From Cristatella mucedo (Eukaryota; Bryozoa; Phylactolaemata; Cristatellidae): 64,000 nucleotides of DNA. This document shows positions 52,925-63,800 of this stretch, one piece after another (within the stretch, counting starts at the first letter, position 1; each line of letters begins with the position of its first letter). The stretch is from positions 823,501 through 887,500 of the forward strand of contig WPIO01000109.1 of NCBI GenBank assembly GCA_009760855.2, read 5' to 3'. Position numbers and translations under genes: made by a program. A model generated the notes under the pieces. It worked only from the letters and a program-made list of their open reading frames with translations, was not told where the DNA came from and did not search any database.

Positions 52925-54245
52925 ACGTAGCGATGCTGACAGCAGCAGTAGCCTCTAGAGCGCCTTTCATCTCGCCTGGGTATCACTGGCACTGCTCTGC
53001 AATGGTTCAGGTCCTATCTCAGTGGCAGACTCCAGAGTATTGACGTGAATGGACAAAGATCATCCGAGGTACCTCTGAAATATGGGGTACCTCAGGGCAC
53101 CGTGCCAGGTCCCGTTCTTTTCACGGTTTATACTGTACCCCTTCCCGATGTGATTGTCCAGCACAACCTAGGCATTCACTTCTTCACAGATGACATTCGG
53201 TTGCACCTTTGCTTTGATCCCTCCCAGCCCTTCAGCACGTCGAATTCTAATAACTCGCTTGCTGCATGTATTTATGATATCTGCACATTGATGCAGCACA
53301 TTTTCGTAAATCAAATGATGATAAAACCAACTTAATAATTATGCTCAAACCAAGTGTGATTCGGAAATTGGAAAGGCTTACACTCAAAATCGGCTATGCC
53401 AGCATTTATCCTGTTCAATCAGCTCGAAATCTAGGTGTCATTCCAAGGTGGCCTTTTGTTAGACGACCACATCAGCTCCACAATTACGTCGGCCTACTTT
53501 CAGCTATGTAACACTGCTAATATTCGGGCTTTTGAGATAGGGCTACAACATCTAAGTTAGTCCATTCATTTGTGACATTCCGTCTTGACTCTGTAGCTCA
53601 CTGCTTGCTGGCCTACTGGCATGTGCAATCAGGCCGGCGCTTACAGCTGGTGCAAAACTCTGCAGCTAGGCTTGTCTGTCGTGAGCGTCACAGTTGCCAC
53701 ATTACTCCACTTCTCGCCGACCTGCACTGGCTACCAGTCAAGCAACGGATTGACTTCAAGGTTTTGTCGCTCACTTTTAGGTCCCTTCATTCTATGGCTC
53801 CAGCCTATCTGTCAGATATACTACCCCATCAGGCTAAGCATCGTACCACCCGCTTTTCGGAATCCAACAGTCTAGAAATACCTCATACAAACCTTAAATC
53901 CTTTGGAGACCGTGCATTTAGTTCATATGCTCCCAAAGCCTGGAACTCCCTCCCGACTTTCGTCAGAACATCCCCTGACTTGACCACATTTAAAAAGAAC
54001 TTAAAAACACCTATTTAGGACAGCATTGTGTGGGTCCCTGTGATTCGTCCTTCATGACCTTATGCCTGCTGACCCTGTGCATGCTACCCCTAAACATGTT
54101 ATTCATGTTTTTGTTTATCAAGCATGATATTACACACCATTCAATTGCATTTCCCTCTGCAGCAAATATAAAGCACCTAGAAAGAAAAGATTGAGTTATC
54201 TGAGGGCGCTTTATCAGGTGCATCATTATTATCATTATTATTATT
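52925..54245 (+). mobile_element. LINE-A copy, longest RT-containing example
   Basis: After a frame shift near 53040 the + strand reads NGQRSSEVPLKYGVPQG and TVPGPVLFTVYTVPL, with FTDD in place of the YADD active site. After further frame breaks, 53572-54018 carries the post-RT domain (NSAARLVCRERHSC, LHWLPVKQRIDFKVLSLTF, KAWNSLPTFVRTSPDLTTF). The 3' end is GGGCGCTTTATCAGGTGC with ATTATTATT. Inactive. Confidence 0.92.
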
Positions 54246-54474
54246 TTTAGCCTTCCTGCTCTTAGTAGCCAGGCCAGCCAAAGCTAGCTCAATTGCTGAT
54301 GGTACAAACGCCACGCCCTCCTCTCACTCGGGTTGCTCTCCCCCTCAACGTCTTGATATTGAAATGGTGGCTTGCTAGACCCGCCAGATTATCCCAGCCG
54401 AGATTGTTGTTATACTTGGCTCGTGATTTCTACTAGCTTGGAACCGGTTATGAGAGAATCGAGGGTTCGCCTGG

Positions 54475-54605
54475 GACATTTATATAGCGCCCTAAGAGAA
54501 CTTAATTTCTATTCAGGTGCTTCACATATGCCTCGGGGCTTGAGCCCACGACCTTAGTCAGACCTTTGTCGGGGCGAGCACCTTAACCGCTAGTCCAAAC
54601 CAGCA
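54475..54605 (-). mobile_element. SINE2 copy (LINE-A-tailed)
   Basis: Same order as 12785-12940: AGCGCCCTAAGAGAACTTAA, then TTGAGCCCACGACC, GGGGCGAGCACCTTAAC and CCAAACCAGC. Confidence 0.8.
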
Positions 54606-54607
54606 CG

Positions 54608-54740
54608 ACCGAGGTCTTTGGTTCAACTACTGTAGTGGACGATCCTTCATTGCCGAATGCAAGCTGTGGGGATAGCCGTTTAGGCCCTTGTGCTGCTATA
54701 AAAATGAAACTGTCTCGACAGCTCATATTTTTTTCTTTAT
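54608..54740 (+). mobile_element. SINE1 copy, 3' part
   Basis: CGAGGTCTTTGGTTCAACTA, ATCCTTCATTGCCGAATGC, GGGGATAGCCGTTTAGG and AAATGAAACTGTCTCGACAG. Confidence 0.65.
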
Positions 54741-54964
54741 TAATTATGTCAAATCAGCTATAATTATTTTATTTTATCGTACCAGGCGGCACAAAGCCGA
54801 CGACATGTAACATTCTGTTCGGCTGTGTCTAGGCTTTGAGCCAGACACGAGCGGCACTCCAGACCGGTCAGAAGGTCAGCAGTCGAAGGTCAATCAGCAA
54901 GGTCAGAGCCGCTCAGGGCTCCTTCAGGGAGCTGCTGGACTCGAAACTGTTTCTGGTTGTAACC

Positions 54965-55132
54965 CCGTGAGCCGTGATGGCGCACTATGTAAGGCGGTTG
55001 CTTTTCACGACCTCGGTCCCGATGTCGTGGGTTCCTAATCCTGCGGCGGGTGATCCTTTATCGCCACTGCAAGCGGCGGTGATAGCTTTAAAGACTCTTC
55101 TGTCGCTATACGAAAGAGGCTGTTAAATCAGC
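54965..55132 (+). mobile_element. SINE1 copy
   Basis: GTGAGCCGTGATGGCGCACT head (matching 10500-10520), diverged B box GGGTTCCTAATCC, then ATCGCCACTGCAAGCGGCGG and AGAGGCTGTTAAATCAGCT. Confidence 0.85.
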
Positions 55133-55287
55133 TAGTATTTAAATTTAAACTCTCCCGTCGCTGTGTGAGAAGACTTCTAAATGCTGCGGGTATTAACTTA
55201 TTGTCTTTTAAGATATGGGCGCTCTTTATAGCGGCAGTGTTTCGGTACTGGCAGCATACCAGCGTGCATTGGTTCTGCACCTACAAG

Positions 55288-55345
55288 TCTGGAGCTGGTT
55301 TGGTCTAGCTGTTGAGGTGCTCGCCCCGAACAATGTCTTAACACA
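55288..55345 (+). mobile_element. SINE2 head fragment
   Basis: GAGCTGGTTTGGTCTAGCTG and GTGCTCGCCCCGA match the tRNA-like head of SINE2. The B box and tail are missing. Confidence 0.6.
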
Positions 55346-55439
55346 CTAAGTAGTCCAAGCTAATCTAGATAATTCTAGCGTAATGAAAAGACGCTAGTTT
55401 TCCCTCCCCCGCCTAGCTAAATAAGCTCCTCGTGAGCAG

Positions 55440-55530
55440 ATAGTAATAATAATAGTACATTTGATGTAGCGCCCTCAAAGAGCTTAATCTATTACTGGGC
55501 ACTTTTCATTTGCTGCAAAGGACGCACGAT
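55440..55530 (-). mobile_element. LINE-A 3'-end fragment
   Basis: (AAT)n, GTACATTTGATGTAGCGCCC, AGAGCTTAATCTATTACTGG and CATTTGCTGCAAAGG. Confidence 0.75.
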
Positions 55531-55539
55531 CCGTTCTAG

Positions 55540-56635
55540 TCTTAATTCACATTATAATCATGAATAATTTATGAATAATATAGTCATTTATTCATTCCGG
55601 GAAACTCGAAAGCGACAGGCACTGATGGAAACAGAATCAATGGCGAGCCTTAAGTGGAAAGTTCGGAGGCCCTCAGTTCGCTTCAACCGAGTGGCCACTA
55701 CGCAGAGCTCAGTTACAAGACGGGAGCCCTGCAGGTGCTGTTTCAACAATAGTCGATGACAAGCACTCGTCTAGACGCCGCAGGAGAATAATTAGTGCTC
55801 CAAATAAGCATGACAACCCTATCTGGATGCAACCATATTTTGGTTGTGGAGATTTTAATTTAGGCGGAAACTATTTTTCTTGTGCGTTCTTTTCAGCAGA
55901 AGAGCGAATATGCAAGAAAACAGTGCATACGGTCTTGTCAGTACGCTATATCAAAACGTTTGCCAGCAATAAGCGAATAATTTAGTGCACTATTTTTTAC
56001 CTCTTCTAAAAAGAAGGAGTTATAAGCTGACTGAGACGACGCTGGGTATGAGAAAGAGACTGATTCTAGCAGGAAGAATGGCTTAAATGCAGCAGTGTTG
56101 TGCAGTGGTTGATAACAATAACAACGTCTTTTGCATAGGGCCCTAAGGGCACTTAGCTCCATCCGGCGCTGTACAACTCGTTGTAGGACAAGCAGCAACT
56201 AACAGCTAATGAAAAGCAATCAATTCTTGCTTCGGCAAGCATTGCAGATGGGCACAAGTATCGTATTAAGATTAGCATGCAGAAGCGTAATATCGACTTG
56301 CGGCCGCTGGTCAGTAGGACTCCTGTTAGTAACATTCACTCAATCTTGTGCAAGTAAGCGAAGTACATAGCGAAGTACGAAAAATATAAGGTACTCTGGG
56401 GCGCTATATACAACTTCGTTCCTTTTTCGTCTCTTCACGGCGTGAAGTGTTGGCTTAGGCCAAGATGGGGCTGATAGCTAGCTATTGAGGATTACTAGAT
56501 TTGCCAATGTCTATTCGCAATTGACGTGTAGCTGCTTGCATAAGAAACATGGCTGCCTTATTACAATTAAAGGCAGGGAGCATGACCTATGCACAGTTCT
56601 TCCGAGGAAGTGAAACAAAACCCGAAGCTAGTAGT
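55540..56635. other. Mostly unannotated intergenic stretch
   Basis: No gene recognised. Degenerate LINE-A terminus remnants lie at about 56115-56180 (minus) and 56390-56410. Confidence 0.4.
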
Positions 56636-56639
56636 AATA

Positions 56640-57440
56640 TTAACTATTACACTACATTTGTATAGCACCCTTGAAGAACTCAAGCTCTTTCTAGGTACTT
56701 GGCGTATGCTGTAAAGGAAGCTTGTTCAAATAGTTACTAGTAACATAGCAATGTCAACAAACATAGCATGGTTAGAGGTGACATGCCCAGTGCTAACTTG
56801 CAAAAATGGTTGGTGGTAGCATGCACATTTTTAGCATAAGCACAGAAATTACTAGTCACAGGGACACACAGAGTGCTCTCAGAAATAGGTGCATTTTAAT
56901 TTCTTCCTAACTGCCGTCAATTATTGGGATGGCCTGCCCTCTGTCGGGAGTTAGTCCCAAGCTTTGGGGTAGCGTAAACATTAAAGGCACGGTCTCCAAA
57001 GGATTTAAGGTGTGAGGTATAGCTAAAAGATTTTAGTCAGAATACGGAAGGTACTATGCCTAGCCTGCCGGTGGAGTAAATCTGATAGGTAGGCTGGAGC
57101 CAGAGAATGAAGGGGGCCGAAAAGTGAGTGACAAAACCCTGAAGTAGATTCGCTGCTTAATTAAGAGCCAGTGCTTGCCAACGAGATGAGGTGCGATGTG
57201 GCAGCTCACAACAGACAAGCCAAGCTGCGGAATTGTGCACCAGCTGTATGCGCCATATTGCACCAACCGGTAGGCCAGCAAGCAGCGAATCTCAAAAATT
57301 GAGACGGAATTCCGCAAATGCGTAGACACATTTGGATGTAGTATCCCTGTCTAAGCGAACCCGAAATATAGCCATGTTATGTAGCTGAACGCATGCAGAC
57401 ATGACTGCGGAGGTGATGTGGTCATCTTACGGTTGCTGTG
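56640..57440 (-). mobile_element. LINE-A copy, degenerate
   Basis: CACTACATTTGTATAGCACC, CTCAAGCTCTTTCTAGG and TGCTGTAAAGGAAGC at the 3' end. Further in, GATAGGTAGGCTGGAGCCAG and GTGACAAAACCCTGAAGT follow the family order up to the TAGCCATGTTATGTAGCTGA block. Confidence 0.82.
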
Positions 57441-57444
57441 GATG

Positions 57445-58100
57445 AGACCACGTGGACGCCACGTGGCCACAAATAGCACCGTGGGCGTTGCAAATATTAA
57501 ACCAGTCTTGTAACATCAGGCAGGCCACCTGATAGACATAGCAGTGCTGAAGACATACTGCTTTCGCAAGCACTGATAGTCACGCCCTGACCATGAGTGC
57601 GAATGAAATTTCGGTGGATAGAGTAGAGCCATGGAATCCAAAAGGGGAGCATCTGCAAGAATCTGTACTATAAGAGAGAAAGCACCTAGCAATGTGTCTC
57701 AAACATTTGAGCGACGGAGATAGGCAGGCTTTTAAGAAGGTCTCGGACGCTAGCTTCTATTGGAGCAGAGATGTTGTCAAATTCGAGTGATGCACAGGTC
57801 GCTTTAGTAAGAGGACGGGGCAAGTTTAAGAAATATGGTTGAAAGTGAGCGTGCATACGAATCATTCTAGACTACTCGCGCTTCGTGTCTCTAAGGTTAC
57901 TGTGAATCGCTGGCAGATTTATTCCTGAAAGTGAATAGAATATTACCGAGAAAGCCAACAAGAGACGCGCGATGCCGCACGGAAAATATTTCACTGCGCA
58001 TTCTCCATTCACGAGCCCGATCGTCGTCAACCGCTTTGAAGATGGCGAAGACTCGTCTGATGCCAAAAAAGCAGCGACAGCGAGAAACCGGCCAGTTAAG
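57445..58100. other. Unannotated intergenic stretch
   Basis: No domain or repeat recognised. A minus 85-codon frame at 57872-58129 is unrecognised. Confidence 0.35.
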
Positions 58101-58104
58101 GTAT

Positions 58105-58215
58105 AATGTATCTCCGTCTGTAACTCCACAAAGTCATAAAGACTTTGTGGGTGTTACGCAGGAGAGCACCTACAGCCTAAGCGGCTTTCGGTAGGCATTC
58201 GGTAACTCAAAGTGG
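58105..58215 (-). mobile_element. LINE-B terminal fragment
   Basis: ATCTCCGTCTGTAACTCCAC, AAGACTTTGTGGGTGTTACG, then AGCCTAAGCGGCTTTCGGTA: the LINE-B 3' end in minus orientation. Confidence 0.85.
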
Positions 58216-58727
58216 AGAGTCAAGCGTCCTGCATTAATTCAATAGCTAAATACTTATTATTCAATAGCTAAATACTTATATATTTGAAATTGTACGATCT
58301 TCTATCTTTTTGGTTCTACAGTACTGCTCGTGCATGAAGTGGTTCAAACGCGCCGGCGATTAGCGTCGATTGGACGCAGGCGTTAGCCGGCGGTAGGAAA
58401 GGAAGCCTACGACAGCCAGCTCTTCTGGATGATTCGCGCTAGTCAGGAATGACGCGATCGTAGCTAAAGTGACGCTTGATTGTACTCGGCTAATGATCTT
58501 AGCTAGCGGTTTTGGCCGGCTGCACACTTTGCTCAGGACGCCTTCCAGAAAAACCTCCGCCCCCCTAGCCCCCTGCACGGACGACGGGAAAAACTAACCT
58601 GGGAGAAATACGCTGCACATCAGTCGCCTGAGTTTTCGTCATCAGCATTGTAGCCTTGGTACTCAACAGTGAAGTCTGAGCTTACGGGTGCTTAAAACTC
58701 GTGAAGTGTACGGGATGCTTTGTTTTA

Positions 58728-58895
58728 ATAATAATAATGTTAATAAATTTAAATAGCGCCCGCAGTTAACTTAATCTCCTTTTTTTCTAGGCACTTTACA
58801 TTTGCTGCAAAAGAAGCACGTTCGAATGATTAGTAATAGCATGCACAACGTCAACAAAAAGGATAAACTGATTAGAGGTATTTGGAGGAGCGAAT
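58728..58895 (-). mobile_element. LINE-A 3'-end fragment
   Basis: (AAT)n with AAATAGCGCCCGCAGTTAAC, CTAGGCACTTTACATTTGC, then AGCATGCACAACGTCAAC. Confidence 0.78.
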
Positions 58896-59254
58896 CTAAT
58901 GCACTCCAGTACCCGACAGGCCATGACGGGGTACTTTTTATATGCCAAGGAACTGCATAAGGCTAGTCGACCCAAGTGGTCGGAGAAGCCGCAAAACCTG
59001 GACGTGCCAGAATAACTTCAGGCTCAGTGTGTTGTAAACGCGCTGCAGCGACTTCTGACGAGTTCCTAGAGCGTAAGCACGGCGCTCGTATTCACGGTAG
59101 TCCTTGCCGACGCGGCACAAGTACCAGTGAACTCTGAACCTTGAAGCGTCGCTTACGACTCGCAGCTGCAGCGCCAGTGCGCGCCGGCGCCGCTTTGCCG
59201 TCAGCAATAGCGAGCACGCGTGCTTCGTAAAAGCAACGCAAAGTATGCATATCC

Positions 59255-59440
59255 ATCTTCTGTGATTCCGTTAAGCCTTAATAACTAAGTGGGTCTTGCG
59301 CTGGAGAGTCTTCCATAGTGCAAGCACTCCCATAGTCTAAGCGGATTTCGGCGGGCGCACGGTAGCCAGCGGACATAATCTCGCGCCCGCCGCAACGAAG
59401 AGAAAGTGAGAAACAGAAAGCTGAATCAGAACTTTACTAT
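59255..59440 (-). mobile_element. LINE-B 3'-end remnant
   Basis: TAAGCGGATTTCGGCGGGCG, GGTAGCCAGCGGAC and CGCAACGAAGAGAAAGTGAG follow the LINE-B order. Confidence 0.65.
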
Positions 59441-59619
59441 AGCAAGTTCATATCCATAGCGCAGAGCAGTCTAGTGGCGCACAGCTACAGACGGCCGCAG
59501 GTGTCGCGCGTAGAGCTCGCCGCTCGGCGGCCAGGGGGCACGCCAGCTGCCCGTCTCTTATTCGCTTAGAGCGAGTACAGCTTTCTCGCGATCGCATTAT
59601 TACGACTCTGCTTGCTTTC

Positions 59620-59700
59620 TCCACATCCCGAGTAAAGTGCCAAGAAAGAGACTTGGTTCTCTAAGGGCGCTATACAATTTTATTTGTGTTATTGTTAATA
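59620..59700 (+). mobile_element. LINE-A 3'-end fragment
   Basis: CCGAGTAAAGTGCCAAGAAAG, AGACTTGGTTCTCTAAGGG and CGCTATACAATTTTATTTG. Confidence 0.75.
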
Positions 59701-59904
59701 GTAGTACTGCAAAAACTAAAGGCAGATTGCGAAATAACCGACTACTAATCAGTATAGTTAATGAACTTTGAAGAGTTAAATATTTCGGTAGGTCATAATC
59801 TGGCTGACGGAGCACGCCAGCGTATCAGGTGAAAACTAGCGAAACTTAGATGCAGCGATACCGTTTAGTACGCTGCAAAATGCTGAAAAATGTCTAATAT
59901 AATG

Positions 59905-60378
59905 TAGCGCATCTCCGTCTGTGACTCCGCAAAGACTATGCGGGTGTTACGCTGGAGAATTTTATATATCCAACTAAAAGCCTAAGCGGCTTTCGGTGAG
60001 CATGAGGTAGCCAGCAGATTCGTCTCGCGCAACAAAGAGAACGCGAGAAGCATAGCTGAGTCATAAGATCACTCGAGGAAGTGAGTTGCAAGGGTGTTGC
60101 AGCTACGGACGAAAGAAAATGATGTATCCCAGTCGGCTGCAGGAGTAGATGTCGTTGCGAAAGAATTATGGCAGTGAGTTTTAGCAGTCTAGGAGTTGCG
60201 AAGCAAAAGCTTCTGTCGCCAACGATCTTTAAGCGGAGTAATTGAGCAGCTAATTAGTTGTCCACACAGGACCTGACGGCACTACGAGACTGAAACTGAC
60301 GCAGCAGTTTAGCTAGGTACGTAGGAGCCAAGCGGTGGCGGTCCCTGCGAGTCAGCGTAAGAACTTCACCCTCAAATC
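59905..60378 (-). mobile_element. LINE-B copy, 3' part
   Basis: ATCTCCGTCTGTGACTCCGC at the 3' end, then GCGGCTTTCGGTGAGCAT, TCGTCTCGCGCAACAAAGAG, and AAGCTTCTGTCGCCAACGAT from the ORF end. It breaks off exactly at the LTR element boundary (60378). Confidence 0.85.
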
Positions 60379-60634
60379 TGTGATTCGGCATACAGAACAT
60401 TGGCCCAGAACAACGCTAACGGTTTATTGCACAAGGCACGGAGCAGCAAGACGCACGACTGCCTTCGCCCCCTTCTCTCACTCCTCTGGTTGACCCCGAT
60501 AATTCATCGAGGACCACAACTGGGCAGCGGCCGACCCTGATGGTGAATTCACCATCTGGCCACCAGGGGTTACCGGCCGGTGTCCTTGCCACATCACAGG
60601 CTCATTAGAGGAGCCGGCATACACTCAAACTACA
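60379..60634 (-). repeat. LTR (3' LTR of the minus-strand element)
   Basis: 256 bp, terminal dinucleotides TG/CA. It differs from the other LTR at about 60382, 60399, 60476 and 60523. Confidence 0.93.
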
Positions 60635-60852
60635 CGCCCCCTTGACCTTAAGGTCACAAGTTTGCAGCACCTACACACGTAGCTGCAATGTACACGGCAG
60701 CATGAACGAGCCTATCTAAGCAGCAATGAACGAGCATATCTATGCAGCAATGGACGAGCCTATCTAAGCAGCAAAGCCTATCTATAAACGATGCAAACTA
60801 GACCCTACACATCCTCGACATAGCAGCTAGCATCAATAGCTGACCCCACAGG

Positions 60853-62121
60853 CTACCTGACGGCTGATCGCAAGAGGCGAGCTGGTGCACGGCCTTTTGC
60901 GACCAGCCGGCAACGTGAGCCACGGCCTTTTACGACCAGCCGGCAACGTGAGCCATCGACCATTGTCGTCGAGCTGACGTCCACAGCCACTGTTTTTCGG
61001 ACACCAACCGCCGTCGCTCCATCCGCTTCTGCCGATTCTGCCGCCGCGTCTCCGATATAAGCAGCTGCTTCAACGTCATGCGTACCCTCTCCAACCTGGG
61101 CAGTCTCTCCGGCCTGCACAATCTCTGCGGCCTGCACAATCTCTCCCTCCTGGACAGCCTCTCCGTCCTGTGCAGACTCTTCAGTCTGCACACACTCTCC
61201 TGCCTGTGCCCGGTCACAGCCCACCGGCTGGTCGCAGGCCAACGTCACCTTCATGGCTTTCGCTGCATCGCCGGCCACTACCTCTCTGGCGGACGCGGCC
61301 GACTCCGTCGCGGGTGCCGCCGCCGCCTTCCACGCGGATGCCGCGGACTCTGTCGCGGATGCCGCCGACTCTGCCGCGGACGCCGCCGCCGACTCTGTCG
61401 CGGGTGCCGCCGCCGACTCTGCCGCGGACGCCTCCGCCGACTCTGCCGTGGACGCCGCCGACCATGTCGCAGACGCCGCCGACTCTGTCGCAGGCGCCGC
61501 CGCCTTCCACGCGGACGCCACCGCCTTCCACGCAGACGTCGCCGCCTTCCACGCGGACGCCGCCGGCTCTCCGTGCACCGTCTCACTCTCCGTCGCCTCA
61601 GCCACACCGCTGACCGTTGCCTCGCACAACGCCGTTGCTTCGTGGAACACCATCGCAGCCTGACCAACCGTCACCGCTTTGATAGCCGTTGCCTGCCGCC
61701 ACGGGGTGGCAGCCTGACAAACCTCTGTCGCCTGGCACACAGTCGGTGACCGCTGCTGCCGCTTCCGGTCGCTCCTGTCGGCCCTCTCAGTCCCACCAGC
61801 CTTTACCCGATCAGCGTGCAGCAATCGCGCTCTACCGGCCGGCAAGGTGAATGCCCTCACTAGGGCCTCACGAAGCTTGGCATAGTCATCCTGAACTTCC
61901 TGCGGGAGCCCCGAGGCAAACGTGAAGGCCCCGCCTTGCATCGCAAGGAGCAAAAACAAGTGGCACTCACTCTGTTCGTAGCCACTTTTCTCGATCTCCC
62001 TCTTGAAGTTCAGCAGCCAGCCAACGAAGTCTCCGAAGCCATCAAAGCCTAGGGACGCTGCACCAGACATCTCCCAGGGCGTCATCGGCTCCATCCCACG
62101 AAATAGCTTGTGGTTCGGCAT
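60853..62121 (-). CDS. Gag-like protein with long Ala-rich repeat tail (422 aa)
   Basis: The only long frame of the LTR element, with its start overlapping the 5' LTR. Residues of about 25-95 look like a retrotransposon gag core of the Ty3/Gypsy type: FVGWLLNFKREIEKSGY, then LFLLLAMQGGAFTFASGLP and YAKLREALVRAF. A basic stretch follows. Residues of about 130-290 are short Ala/Ser/Glu repeats (ATESAAS, SAWKAA, CQAT types), then VQ-GE-type pentads and a duplicated GSRCRLV-KGR near the C-terminus. No zinc knuckle or enzyme domain is present. Possible role: particle formation in trans with an autonomous relative (inference). Confidence 0.75.
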   Translation of the reverse strand: MPNHKLFRGMEPMTPWEMSGAASLGFDGFGDFVGWLLNFKREIEKSGYEQSECHLFLLLAMQGGAFTFASGLPQEVQDDYAKLREALVRAFTLPAGRARLLHADRVKAGGTERADRSDRKRQQRSPTVCQATEVCQAATPWRQATAIKAVTVGQAAMVFHEATALCEATVSGVAEATESETVHGEPAASAWKAATSAWKAVASAWKAAAPATESAASATWSAASTAESAEASAAESAAAPATESAAASAAESAASATESAASAWKAAAAPATESAASAREVVAGDAAKAMKVTLACDQPVGCDRAQAGECVQTEESAQDGEAVQEGEIVQAAEIVQAGETAQVGEGTHDVEAAAYIGDAAAESAEADGATAVGVRKTVAVDVSSTTMVDGSRCRLVVKGRGSRCRLVAKGRAPARLLRSAVR

Positions 62122-62364
62122 ACAGAACGTTGGCCCAGAACAACGCTAACGGTTTATTGCACAAGGCACGGAGCAGCAAGACGCACGACTGCCTTCGCCC
62201 CCTTCTTTCACTCCTCTGGTTGACCCCGATAATTCATCGAGGACCACAACTGTGCAGCGGCCGACCCTGATGGTGAATTCACCATCTGGCCACCAGGGGT
62301 TACCGGCCGGTGTCCTTGCCACATCACAGGCTCATTAGAGGAGCCGGCATACACTCAAACTACA
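62109..62364 (-). repeat. LTR (5' LTR of the minus-strand element)
   Basis: 256 bp, the partner of the LTR at 60379-60634. The gag start codon (complement of 62119-62121) lies within its last bases. A conventional primer site directly after it is not obvious; the nearest TGG lies about 10 nt inside. Confidence 0.93.
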
Positions 62365-62369
62365 AAATC

Positions 62370-62565
62370 AATACTTCAACTGCTCTCCTGACTCTGCTAT
62401 GCTTCCCACGTCTTTGTTGCTTGAGATTAAGTCTAATGGCTACCGAATGCGTACCGAAAGCCGCACAGGCTGTGAGTGCACTATACACAACTCTCCTGCG
62501 TAACACACACACACACGGTCTTTATGACTTTGTGGAGTTGCAGACGGAGATGCATTCCATTACAT
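62370..62565 (+). mobile_element. LINE-B 3'-end copy, inverted relative to 59905-60378
   Basis: TCTGCTATGCTTCCCACGTC, GGCTACCGAATGCGTACCGA and TAACACACACACACACGGTC, ending GGAGTTGCAGACGGAGATG. It starts directly at the target duplication of the LTR element. Confidence 0.82.
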
Positions 62566-62569
62566 TACT

Positions 62570-62879
62570 CTGTATTCGTCGATCGTCCGGCAGCCATCTA
62601 GGCTTTTCAGCAAAGGAGAAACGTGGCTGAACTTCTTGGATCTGATAACTAGCCTCACGGGCTTATTCATTACCAGCTACTAATGGCTTTTTTGGCAGCC
62701 TAGCCGCGAGCATGATTTTGATACCGCTGCTGGATAGAAGACTTCGAATTTGAATGCGATTCGTGGTCGAGGTATTTCTTCCGGGTTGGCCGCATTATCT
62801 GCTGCCGACCCAACCGGCCAATAAGGCGCGTTACCGAAGTGTACGACAGTCGCGGGTCACGCTAACGAACGTAAAATTC
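62570..62879. other. Unannotated stretch
   Basis: Nothing recognised. Confidence 0.4.
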
Positions 62880-63800
62880 CTCCCAATCGCATAGCGCGGT
62901 CGCAGATCGAGGGGGAACGCTAGAGAGCCGCGAGAAATGCGCGGCTGCCGCAGAGACCGCGCCAACGCACGGCCAGCCGACGGTCGGAGACGCGCCGCCG
63001 GCACGCCCAGCCGCAGCGGCCGCTGGCGTCGAAATGCGGGCCCTGAGCCGACCGGCACGCCGGGCTTCGGGGAAGAGTCTACCGGCGGCCAATTATCGCC
63101 GAGCGGCGTTTGTGACGTAACGGCGCGCGGCTACCACTCGCCTCTGCTTCGTCCTCGGGTTTTCCCGCGCAGCGCCTGTCGCGCCTTCCGAAGCGTAAGT
63201 GCAGCCCCTCGCCGCATAGCGGAAGAAGGCTCGGTTGGTTGCTCGCATTCTCTCTCTCTCTCTCTCTCTCTTCTCTCACACTCATTTTGCGAACGCACTC
63301 TCTCTCTCTCTCTGCGCGCTCGCGTGCGCAGAGAGAACGCCTCCGGGGTTGGGGCAGACGGCGCTCAGCGCGCGCACTTTCGGCGGCGTTCGTCGGCGCC
63401 ACTCCGCCGGTCCTCGGCGTCACGGCCCGCTCTTGGCGGATCTCACGTGTGTTCGAGCTGAGCGAGCGGCGGCGCTGCGTTCGGTTCTGGCCTGAGCGGC
63501 GGCGCTGCGCTCGGTTCCGGCCTGCGCGGCGCGGCGCGGCGCGCCGGCTACGTCGGCGGCTCGGCGGCCGCTCGCTTGGCAGTGAGCTCCGAGCCGTTCG
63601 GTGCATTTCGCCGGGTGACCGCGACTCGCTCGCTGCGTGGGCGCCGAAAAAGGGAGGCTGTCCGAGAAAGCTGGGACAACGCGGACTGGCTGTCGGTTGG
63701 ACTGCTGCCGAGCATTGCGCCGGCTTGGGTTCAGAGCGCGCCCGCGGTTTGCTGCTGTCAGTTCACCCTAGCGCTGGCGAAACCGCTTTGCAGGGCCGGC
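62880..63800. other. GC/CpG-rich block, possible promoter of an off-window gene
   Basis: Very GC- and CpG-rich, with short (CT)n runs at 63248-63272 and 63299-63314. Open frames on both strands are Arg/Ser/Ala-rich and unrecognised. A consensus donor, AGC|GTAAGT, lies at 63192, so a 5' exon of a + strand gene is possible. Nothing recognisable follows to 64000. Confidence 0.4.

Larger units (their letters stand above)
60379..62364 (-). mobile_element. Gag-only non-autonomous LTR retrotransposon
   Basis: Two 256-bp LTRs (60379-60634 and 62109-62364) in direct orientation, flanked by the 5-bp duplication AAATC at 60374-60378 and 62365-62369. They differ at four positions with no gaps. Read on the minus strand, LTRs start TGTAG and end CCACA, with an AATAAA signal inside. 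A short purine run (AAGGGGGCG) precedes the 3' LTR. The 1,474-bp interior holds one gag-like frame and no protease, RT or integrase, so it depends on another element. The near-identical LTRs mean recent insertion. Confidence 0.93.

Noticed and set aside
61078-61749. 223-codon and overlapping plus-strand frames within the LTR element
   Set aside because: Antisense shadows of the GCC-rich repeat part of the gag-like frame; no domain, and opposite to the element's polarity.
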